From Aradus depressus (taxonomy: Eukaryota > Arthropoda > Insecta > Hemiptera > Aradidae), in assembly GCA_963662175.1 (NCBI GenBank), contig OY759216.1, positions 32,877,087 to 32,941,086 on the forward strand: 64,000 bases of DNA, read 5' to 3'. The translations under genes were made by a program, and so were the position numbers. Shown piece after piece: positions 55,331-64,000 of the stretch. The notes under the pieces were generated by a model that worked only from the letters and a program-made list of their open reading frames with translations, was not told the origin of the DNA and made no database searches. Numbering within the stretch: the stretch's first letter is position 1; every line of letters begins with the position of its first letter.

Positions 55331-57074
55331 CATGCTATTGCATTACTCAGAGAAGTACTTTCCTTTACTTGCATTCTCGTAGCAACGTTTTAAACTACCT
55401 ATCAATTTAACAAGGATATTGCTACGTTACAGAACCCACCAATGTGTTGTGATGTAAAAAATTTACACACATTAAGATTATTAATATATAATAAAATCAA
55501 TTATTATTATTTGTATAAAAACAGCTGTTAGAAGTAACTTAATTAGTGAATAAATATACAAAGATGGACTAGTCGCATTTTGTTTTAAAATGAAATGTGA
55601 ACAACCAATGAATGGTGCCCAAAAGACGACGATAAGCTGTTCTAATAGAGAGAAATAGTCTAAGTTATGATGTGGAAGTGGAGAGTCTAAAGAGAGAAGT
55701 GTTTTTAGGGTCAAGGTGTAGTGAAGCAGTCTGACGGAGAGAAGATGTAGAGGAGATATAGGAGTGAAAATTATAACATTGGAAGTATGTAGAAGAGAAA
55801 AGGTACTTTTTATTTATATGTAAATATGCCCAAAATATAAAAATAATTATTAATAGTGGCCACTATAAAACAGTAAAAGGACTGATATAGTTTTAAGTAA
55901 TTAGTTCATAAGATTTCTTTCTGTAAATAATTTTTATTTTTTTTATCTTTCAATATTAGTTATTAAATTTATAATGTAGATTAGTGTTAAATAAACCCAA
56001 TATTTGTTTTTTAATTCTATGCTATTCATTTTCCCTGTGAACCCAGTAAGATAATTTACACCTTTGGATTAGATTTAACATTTTTTTAAAAGAAACAAGA
56101 CGGCATTTCTTTAGTAAATTTAGAATAAATCCAAATTAAATAGTTATTAATTGATTTTTTTTTAAATACGTGCACATTCTTCAAAATTGCACGTCTTGAA
56201 CTTTCAATTTTTTTAGGGCCCTTTTCGGAAACTACAGTAGAAATCAAAATTTAGTAGAAGACCAGCTACAATTTCTACAGAAAATTGGTAATTATATTTA
56301 ATATTTGTTTATTTATTATTTATTTTATTTTAATTTTGTTTATTTAATAATTGTTTATGTATATTTTTAATTATCACAGTATGATTTGATGACAATGGGA
56401 TCGAGAACAGGTGAGATATTCGTCCCAAATCTTCAAATTGTCAAATTGACCTGGTTTTGAGTATGATTTGTGCCCTACTCTTGTACAGTCCGGTTACCGC
56501 ATTGTATTTTATTGTCAGCGGTCAACCAGTCAATAAGTTCATAGGATTGCGGTTTTGGTTTTCTCTTATTCGTTCTGTCATAAACAAACCCTCTCCGCCC
56601 TCCACTTCTACCACACTGTTCCCACAATCCAAATTCACAATTTCATATATCAAATTTATATTGGCCAAATATCAAAAATGGGGATATCTCAAAAATACAA
56701 TAATAATATTAGCAGCCCTCTGCAGAATTTGGAGTCTGTCATTTGAATGTTTCAGCTTCCTTTAAACTATTTTAGGGCCGAATACGAAATTGAAATCCGT
56801 TTTCCTCCATTAGGATCAATTTAGTGAGAAAAGAAAATATGTGTTGTGGCCATTACAGGACTTTCTTATACCAGCCACTTCTTATGAAGACCACAAATCA
56901 CTCAACTCTCATCGCATTCCTGGACCTATGAAAATAATGTGTTAGCGTTTTATTGTAGACCATAGTTTTGATAAAAACGTTCATAAGTTTATATACGAAA
57001 CATAGAAAGGTCAATACGATCATAAGTAATGTACACACACATAACCAGCCAGGAGTTGTTACGTCACCAGCTGT
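55331..57074. other. No recognisable gene
   Basis: AT-rich. Frames at 55481-55714 (-) and 56457-56765 (+) are unrecognised. ATTTATTATTTATTTTATTT-type low complexity near 56300-56330. Confidence 0.45.
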
Positions 57075-57320
57075 ACGGAGTATAAAGGAAATTATCTAAT
57101 CGGTCAGAAATTCAATGTTGTTTTCAAAAAACTATAATACCTGCCGATGTAATGAACGTATAAACATGAAATTTAAAACAAGGATTAAAAGGTTTTTTTT
57201 GGGGAGGGAGAGCGAAAGCCCCCGTGTAAGTCGATTATTGATTTTTTGCCAAAATTCGTGCTGGGGAAGTACATTGGGGGGGGGGGGGGGGGGGGGGGAT
57301 TCACTGAAAACTTTTTTTTT
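57075..57320 (+). repeat. Family A repeat with a 23-base G run
   Basis: AATTATCTAATCGGTCAGAA, ACCTGCCGATGTAATGAACG, GGGGAGGGAGAGCGAAAG and GTGCTGGGGAAGTACATT precede 23 consecutive G (57276-57298) that sit where other copies read GCTGGTG; ATTCACTGAAAACTTTTTTT follows. Confidence 0.65.
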
Positions 57321-58039
57321 TCAAAGAGAAGAGGAGCAATCCCGGATAAGTGAATCTGTTTCCACAACCATAGCCTTATTTAAAGTAATAATTTGAAATT
57401 CGAGGGGACTTTGAAAAAAAACATAAAAAGAATAAACTTAAAATAAGAAGAGGGTGTCTACAAAAGTCGCCCCCTTCCCCTCCCTTCTACGCCTAATTCA
57501 AAACAAACCCGCCCACAAACCGAGATGTGAAACTTTTTTAATTTTATCTCCTCTGCCCAGGAGTCATATGGAGTCTGTCCCGGCGTTTTTCATTCAAGGA
57601 AACATGGACAAGGAGACAATTTAAAATCAAATTGGAGAAGAAGAAAATAATTTTTTTTAAACTTCACTTAGTTGAATAATAAAATAACCACATGTGATAC
57701 AACTTTTCCGTAAAACTTTAAGAAAATCAAAAATCTTTTATACTTCCATGCACTAAAAAAGTTTTAAAATATTTTTATTTCTGTTTCACTGACTTCATAT
57801 CAGCGAATGCAAAATATATTTCCACCTATTGAATTTTCAATGTCTTTAGATGATCCAAATCTCATTAATAATAATAATAATAATGTTATTGTATAAAGGT
57901 GACACCTCTATACAATTGAGTCAGTGACCATTACTATATTAACATATAAAAAACTAGAGATTGATCACTGTGCGATAACAACTATGTAAATTAACTAGAA
58001 CCTAGACTACATCGGGATATCTTGTTGTAAATATCAAAT
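57321..58039. other. No recognisable gene
   Basis: Contains AATAATAATAATAATAATG near 57870. No feature otherwise. Confidence 0.4.
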
Positions 58040-58958
58040 CTCTGGCCGGGGTGTAAAAACACATAAGTCAACCTTTATCATTTTTCAGAATATAAGAAAA
58101 TAGGTTACACACGAACAAGAAAATATAACATCTTTACTTGGTTATCAGGCACTCCTTATATCATAAGCACTGCTAATATGACTTATGTCGTTAAAGCCAA
58201 AATAAAATTAAACTAGTCTTTAAGTCGAACCTTGATAAGTCGAAAACCTCCAAAACTCGAAAAAAAGTTTTGTTCCTTTCCCTTCAAGCCCCAAAACCTC
58301 CATTACTCGAAATCTCAACCCTCTATTAGTCGAAATAATCAGTGAGTCCCTACAAGCCATTTTGGTACATATTTTCCCTCTATAACTCAAAAAAATTAAT
58401 TGGACCTCTGTATCTCAAACATAGCAATGTTTTATTTTACAACCTTTACAACTCGATTATTTGAAACTTATTACCTCTATAGCTCGGAGGAAAATAAGTT
58501 ACCGACTTTAAGAATTTGCCGACAATGTACACCATTGTTTCTTAGAAAACAATTTAGGAGTATACAATAAATAGGATTACCAATTATCTAAAGCAAAAAA
58601 AAATTCCTGAGTTTTCTTAATACCTACATATACTACGTATTTTTTATTTTAAGGATGTTTTGAAATAATGTTGATTTATAATAAATATAAATATGTTTGT
58701 TACCTCTGTAACTTGAATTATTATTTATTTCACCTCTCTAACTCAAAATTAGTTAGAATGAATCTTAACCTTTACATGTCGAATCAAACTCCGCCTAAGT
58801 CGAAATCCTCCATAAGTCGAAAACTCTATAACTCGAATTTTTTGGTGTCTGCCTTGATGTTCGACTTATAGAGGTTCTACTGTAGTTTTGACTTATGTAT
58901 CGCAATAATCCGGTAACCGCCAATTTTTGACTTATGTGCTTTTACACCCCGGCCAGAG
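58040..58958. mobile_element. TIR element, 919 bp, with internal GTCGAA/CTCGAA motif field
   Basis: CTCTGGCCGGGGTGTAAAA plus CACATAAGTCAA at the left is matched, reverse complemented, at the right. AAAT stands directly outside each end, a possible target duplication. The interior repeats CCTCxATAAGTCGAAA / CCTCTATAACTCGAA words on both strands from about 58212 to 58882. The right block (58800-58882) ends in a CTACTGTAG-type sequence like a pogo/Tigger-style terminus, so a second element may be nested. No transposase frame. Confidence 0.7.
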
Positions 58959-59464
58959 AAATATTCTGTCTGTTCTCTACTTTATTATTAACTTCTTCTA
59001 CATTATTATTATTTATTTTTCAATTTTTATTTTTATTATTTTTTTATTTTCTTTCATTTTTATTTTATCTCATTTATTCCTTTGTTTATAAATATTCATC
59101 TCAACACTTTTTAGTACCATCAACAAAAAATTGAATTTCAACTATGCAGTGTACTCAAGTGTGAGTGACGACTGCAGATAAAATTTAATATTTCATTTAA
59201 ACATTTTATTTTATTTACCTATTCATTTTATTATTATTATACTTTTTTTGTCTGTCCATTTATACAAACTATGTTAACGTTTTGTAAAGTGATCTGGAAA
59301 AATAAAACGAAATAAAATAAACAATACATTTATTTTGATAATGCCGTATATAGATAAAAGAGAGAACTAACACTAAAATATGTATCTATATAAATGAAAT
59401 TGATATGAATTTAAATAGAGAAATAAATGCAAGTAGTAATAATGATTAAGTTAAAAAAATGAAG
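58959..59464. other. AT-rich spacer
   Basis: TTATT-rich low complexity, 58985-59100. No feature otherwise. Confidence 0.45.
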
Positions 59465-59670
59465 AATAATATTACAGAGAGTACACCGGCGATGTACTTC
59501 CCCAGAACGAATTAATCAATTAACTTTTCGCTCCTCCTCCAAAACCAGTCGACCGTTTGCGCTAATATTCAACAGTTGACTTACACTCAGGAGCAAAATA
59601 TTGAGTTTTAGTTCAAACTGTCGATTGGCTTTGGGGGAGGACGAAAACGTAATTGTCCGAATACATTTTT
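59465..59670. repeat. Family A, two opposed end fragments
   Basis: GCGATGTACTTCCCCAGAAC and GAATTAATCAATTAAC (minus sense) run to about 59585. TTGAGTTTTAGTTCAAACTG and CGATTGGCTTTGGGGGAGG (plus sense) follow. Confidence 0.55.
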
Positions 59671-59737
59671 TGCGTTTTCTGTCGATATAGTGGAAATACT
59701 TATAAATACAATTAAAAAGGTGATAGATAAAGCACTC

Positions 59738-60393
59738 TTTTATTGAATACTTATATTGTCTAATTCCACATACAAATACATAAATGGGTACCGGTTTCGG
59801 CTTACGCCATCGTCAGCACAACGTTCAACAATAATGGAAATATGAGCTAGGCAGACATATTTATATTAACTTGAGACTACCTGGGGTAGGAGAGGTCCTC
59901 CTCTCTAGGGGGTGGAAATCCCTATTCTAACGGTATTGACCAACTATGGATATATTTGAAAACGAGAAAATAACAAGAAATCGAAATAGAATAAAATATA
60001 AAAAGTTGAAATCAATATAACATAACATGAATGCGCAGTATATAGTTACGTAGATATGTCTGAGAAGAAGAATATTTGATCTGCATTATATTGATTTCAT
60101 CGCACTTTTTATAATTTTATATTTTTTGTTCTATTTTGATTTCTTTTTTATTCCTCATTTTCAAAAATATCTACAGTTGGTCTATATCGTTAGAAAAGGT
60201 ATTTCCAGCCCCTAGATTTTGCCAAGGGAGGAGGACCTCTCCTATCCCAGGTAATCTTAAATTAATATAAATATGTCTGCCTAGCTCATATCTTCATTAT
60301 TGTTGAAACTTGTGCGGACGATGGTGTAAGCCGAAACCGGTACACATTTATGTATTTGTATGTAGAATTAGACAATATAAGTGTTCAATAAAA
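59738..60393. mobile_element. 656-bp inverted element pair with hammerhead-like cores
   Basis: Arms 59738-60020 and about 60083-60393 are diverged reverse complements (about 290 bp): ATTGTCTAATTCYACATAC, AATACATAAATG, GTACCGGTTTCGGCTTACGCC, GAGCTAGGCAGACATATTTA, GAGAGGTCCTCCTC. Left core on minus: CTGACGA-T-GGC-GTAA-GCC-GAAACCGGTAC (59794-59816). Right core at 60315-60337 has C-GGACGA. Arms are more diverged than in the 25.8-kb palindrome, so this pair is older. Confidence 0.8.
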
Positions 60394-60854
60394 AATAAAA
60401 TTGTAATTGATTAATTGGTGCTGGGGAGATTCACCGACGAACTTTTTTCTCCTGAAATAGATCTATCTGTGCTGATGATGCTGGCTAGTATTGTGTGGTT
60501 GTGGTAAGGAGGCTAGGGAGTGTCCCTACTTGGCAGATGACGTTCCCAAGAAGACACATCAAAGGGGACTAATCACTATAAATTCGAAGTCTAGAGATGA
60601 GAGGAACACAGAAGATAGGGCCCAGGGCGAGGCCAGTCCTATAATGACATATCCCCAGATCAAAGCCTCCCTTGACATGGAGCTTCACTCCTTACCTTCA
60701 TTCTTTCATATCTCTCATAACCCAGAATATGAGAACCCTCAAATTGGCTTAATTTTCTTCTTTCCGGACATTTTCCATCGGTTTTTCTTAATGATGTAAT
60801 AGTCAAAATTAGAAGCATAATTTCGATGACACGAACCTCCTATGTGGAATTTTT
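60394..60854. other. Family A scrap; no recognisable gene
   Basis: 60400-60450 has TTAATTGGTGCTGGGGAGA and CACCGACGAACTTTTTT. The 102-codon frame at 60491-60799 is unrecognised and lacks splice support. Confidence 0.4.
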
Positions 60855-61380
60855 TTCTTTTCTTGCTCAGCAATTTGAAGTTTAAAACAAATGATGTAAT
60901 CGGTCAGAATTTCACATTTTCCGACCCCTGATTACAACAATTAAAAAAAAAAGTATGTATCCAGAACTCAATAAGGACGATTATATATTTTCAGCCAAAT
61001 CGGCCAAAGGGAAGGAAGGATTAGTGGGGTGGCTTAACACAGAAACTAAAATAACTGCCGTTGTAATCAATGTATTGACACAAAATATTATATGAGTATT
61101 CAGTATCCCATTAGAAGAACACCTATTAATTGTCCGCAAAATCGGCAGAATGTAAGGAATATATCGACATGAAATTTTATATTTAAATTCAAAACCCCAC
61201 ACAGAAGAGACCTATTAAGTTTCCACGAAATCGGCTGAAGGGGAAGGAAGAGATCAGAGGATGGGGCTTGACTCGATAACCTTAATAACCGCCCATGTAA
61301 TGAATATATGGACTCTAAATTTAGTAGATGTTGATTAGCGACTGTAGATTCTAATTGTAGGAATATTGAGGGTCAGTCAA
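60855..61380 (+). repeat. Family A repeat, long copy
   Basis: GATGTAATCGGTCAGAATTT, TTTTCCGACCCCTGATTAC, GGACGATTATATATTTTCAGCC, AATAACTGCCGTTGTAATCA, AATCGGCAGAATG and AATAACCGCCCATGTAATGA occur in order, with the middle block duplicated (60990 and 61215). Confidence 0.65.
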
Positions 61381-61384
61381 AGAT

Positions 61385-61460
61385 GGAAAAAAAACACTAT
61401 TCAAATGCCAACGTTTCGATATATTTTATATCATCATCAGGGCCTACAAACATCAAGATT
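61385..61460 (-). mobile_element. Repeat fragment with hammerhead-like core
   Basis: Minus-strand core CTGATGA-T-GATAT...ATATC-GAAACGTTGGC at 61413-61440. The surrounding sequence is unlike the other core-bearing families, so this counts as a separate family. Confidence 0.5.
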
Positions 61461-61971
61461 AGAATCAAAAATAAACAAAACTTTTTTTTGTTGATAAACA
61501 TTACTGAACGTTAAAAATACATTATAACAAGTTAAAAATTGAAACTGAGACTTACTATGATTAATTACTAAACATTAAAATTAAATATGAATACATTACT
61601 AAAGATAAACATTAATAATGGAAATAGACAAATAGGTGGAACATAATAAAGAGTAAACATTAGGTGGAACATAATAAAGAGTAAAACTAAATTTAGTATG
61701 AGGATTCAGGTGAGTTTGTTTCGGAGGGAGAGCGCATACTTAAATCAATATGTGCTGATAAAGTACATTGCCGGTGATCCACCATTATTTTCAGGAAATT
61801 GAAGAAAAATTACTTTGAACAAATTTTATAATGGTCAACAAAAATTCACCTTCTTTATTTAATCAACTAAATCTACTAATGGTACATAGAAGTGAAAATC
61901 ATATAGAGGCTCGGTCAAGCCAATTGTGCTTGCGAATGTCTTAGTTACAATATTGAAATTGAATTTAGATA
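61461..61971. other. AT-rich; family A scrap
   Basis: 61685-61790 holds the family-A right end (AAATTTAGTATGAGGATTCAG, TTCGGAGGGAGAGCGC, AAGTACATTGCCGGTGATCC). TAGGTGGAACATAATAAAGA is directly repeated near 61635 and 61662. Confidence 0.5.
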
Positions 61972-63170
61972 ATAATAATAATAATAAATTTATTTCCTTT
62001 AGACCAATACATGGTAATAGGATACGTCAAAAGAATTTATTTATTAAGATATCTTATAAATTAGATTTATAACTACTTGAGTCTAACACATCTATGATTA
62101 GTAGTAATAACATAACTATTAAAAAATGTAAAATGAAATTAATAAAAACTGAATAAATAAATACTTATAAATAGATGAGGATAAAAAAAAAATACATTTA
62201 TAATAAGTAGACACATTTTTCAATTTGATAAAAATTAAGATGACAATTTTCCAAAAAACTCTTCGGAAGTGCCTTTATCCGAACGATGTTTCGGGACGTT
62301 TTTACGTCCCTTCATCAGGTCCCAATGTGCGAGATATAGAAAAGAAAAAGAAAACAATGTAACTATAACAATATATAAAAAAATAAAATAAATAAATTTA
62401 TGAAAACTGACATTATTGCAGAGATATTGTGAAATAATTCAAATGGACTTGAAAAATAAAATAAAACTTGTTTATTTAAGATATTAAGAAAATTAACTTA
62501 GTCTTATCTCTTATGCTTTTGGCTGAGGATGGTAGAAATACCGAAAGTACTCCCATGTATATATAGTTAGTGAAATTAGACAATATATTAAATAAACAAG
62601 TTTTATTTTATTTTTCAAGTCCAAATAAATTTATATATTATTCAATTATATATGAATAAATTAAAAAAAAAAAAATAATAAATAAATAAATGAATAAATA
62701 AAAGCTCAAAAAATAAAAATGAAAGCTTTGTATCAAATAATCTATTTAGATATGAAACACGATTCTTTATTGTGGTTTCCTCTAACATAAACATTTTTAG
62801 TTGAAGTTTAAATTTTTTTATTGTATCTATTGACTTCAAGAAGTGGGGAAGGACATTAAAGTTGACTTTTTTCAAAAAGAGAAGAGCAATGTTTAGCTAC
62901 TCGAAAGTCTTCTTTCTTCCTGGTACCGTATTCATGACTAGTATTGTTGAGAGGGAAAATATTTTTATTATTCCTAATAACCACTAATGTTTCAAATATA
63001 AACAGCGATGGCAAAGGCAGAATTTTAAGTTGTTTAAATAGTTCTTCGCAGCTTGTTCTTTGAGTAATATTGTTTATAATTCTTAATGTTTTTTTTTGAA
63101 GTCTGAAAATATTAATACTCGAGCTAAAAACTGTAACTGATTATGGAATGGAAATAGGCGTAATATAGAG
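61972..63170 (-). mobile_element. CR1-like LINE, 3' third, interrupted
   Basis: From about 63115 downwards the minus strand encodes IFRLQKKTLRIINNITQRTS, CEELFKQLKILPLPSLFIFE, then SHEYGTRKKDF and HCSSLFEKSQL before a stop. A second frame continues FLKSIDTIKKFKLQLKMFML. The LQK-x-RII ... ELFxxLxILxLPSL ... YxTRxK blocks are the C-terminal end of CR1/Jockey-supergroup ORF2. The 3' region follows, with core CTGATGA-A-GGGACG...CGTCCC-GAAAC (62288-62318), and the tail AATAAATTTATTATTATTATT ends near 61972. A Penelope-like inverted module (about 62405-62645) is nested between ORF and core. Stops and a frameshift make it non-autonomous. Confidence 0.8.
62436..62632. mobile_element. Penelope-like module nested in the LINE
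   Basis: Inverted arms of about 45 bp (GGACTTGAAAAATAAAATAA then AACTTGTTTATTTAA) at 62450-62488 and 62585-62630 flank GG-CTGAGGA-T-GGTAGAAATACC-GAAAGTAC (core 62523-62547) and TTAGTGAAATTAGACAATAT. This is the same module as after the GIY-YIG domain. Confidence 0.6.
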
Positions 63171-64000
63171 TAGTTAACGGTTCCTATAGGTGGTATAGAA
63201 GAAAAAATGCTTTAGTTTTGGATACGGAGGTATAGTGTTAGTAATATATTTGAAAGGGATGGGAGAGGAGCGAAGCTCTTTGAGGTCTGATCATTAGAGA
63301 GGGGAAACAATTATAAAGAGGGCCCCTGCAGAGCTATGCATACTAAACCAGGAGCACAGCACACTCCTCCAATTACTTGAGGGTGGAGGGGGAAACTCGG
63401 AGAATTGGAGGCATAGGCCGCGGGCTGATACATCATATCAAATCAGTATGGGCCCCTGTATGTATTATTCATACATCTCCGTGTTATTGAATAAATACCT
63501 TTGATTCCTTGTTGTGGTAGCAGCTAATCACTTTGTAGCAATCATATCCCGAGGCAAATAGTCTCATCCTGGTGGGGGACACCAGAACTTGTTCAGTCGT
63601 ACCAACCAGTTAAATATATGTCAATTCAGGAAACGTTTTTATGAAGAACAAAAAAATATGTGATGACAGGACTTTCTCCTTCTCCCTCTTTCAAATACAT
63701 TTTGTGTATCGGCATCAGCGTAACTCTGAGAGTGACTTTCTTATACGCAATTTGAAATGAATTTGAGAGAGAGGAGAGAGAAGGATCTTTAATCAATGGT
63801 TGGCCACATCCCCTTTTTTTCTTTATTTTCCTTCTTTTCAATAAATAACTACAGATAATAAAAATATATTTTAAAATTATTTTCAATTTAAACATTTCAT
63901 AGAAATATTTCCGAAGGAAATTCATTGTTTGTTCTTTGAGGCGCTACAACATTGTTCTTATTGGTTTTATCTCAAATGTTTAGAAAAAACGTGCCGTTGG
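63171..64000. other. No recognisable gene
   Basis: Purine/GC-mixed stretch at 63250-63430, then AT-rich. The 99-codon minus frame at 63925-63626 is unrecognised. Confidence 0.4.

Noticed and set aside
4932..62547. Annotating the CTGANGA...GAAA motifs as functional hammerhead ribozymes
   Set aside because: The extra base before helix II and the uncertain helices I and III mean activity cannot be claimed. They are reported as motifs only.

Overview
This is eukaryotic, AT-rich, gene-poor DNA, most likely from an arthropod (insect or crustacean). That guess rests on the mobile-element mix: Jockey-group and CR1-like LINEs with (ATT)n tails, a mariner transposase tail, hAT-type elements with 8-bp target duplications, tRNA-derived SINEs and a Penelope-like GIY-YIG endonuclease. 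Nothing in the sequence fixes the species. No complete host gene is visible. The best host candidate is a 101-bp minus-strand exon near 17.0 kb that encodes a signal peptide and is bounded by a splice acceptor and donor.

Layout. 0-1.1 kb: the 5' end of a minus-strand retroelement, with a Gag-like coiled-coil ORF running off the left edge and a candidate short LTR. 1.9-6.5 kb: interspersed repeats, two different tRNA-derived SINEs and a Jockey fragment. 6.8-8.0 kb: a 114-bp minisatellite. 8.5-16.1 kb: a TIR element, a mariner remnant, two hAT-like elements, and a SINE split by a CR1-like LINE. 17.3-19.2 kb: small tandem repeats and a 60-bp minisatellite. 21.5-24.4 kb: Jockey remnants, one interrupted by a TA-flanked TIR element and carrying a 22-copy, 44-bp array grown from its own coding sequence. 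25.1-26.1 kb: a Penelope-like 3' end and a large palindrome. 29.4-30.0 kb: a long-TIR element. 31.25-39.05 kb: a 7.8-kb satellite of 354 in-phase 22-bp units. 39.3-50 kb: TIR elements, interspersed repeats and LINE tails. 50.4-53.05 kb: a minisatellite of mixed 26-30-bp units. 53.6-53.9 kb: a 37-bp array. 54.7-64 kb: more interspersed repeats, a 919-bp TIR element, a large inverted repeat and a CR1-like LINE 3' end.

About one fifth of the window is tandem repeat. All long open frames in the 22-bp, 44-bp and 26-30-bp arrays are by-products of stop-free repeat units and are not annotated as genes. The most interesting thread is a small RNA-like core, CTGANGA + one base + hairpin + GAAA(C/G). 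It recurs at about ten sites in at least five otherwise different repeat families: beside the Penelope-like endonuclease, at the centre of palindromic element pairs, and at a fixed place in the 3' region of three LINE copies. It resembles a hammerhead-ribozyme core but has one extra base in every copy. Whether it cleaves cannot be judged from sequence alone.
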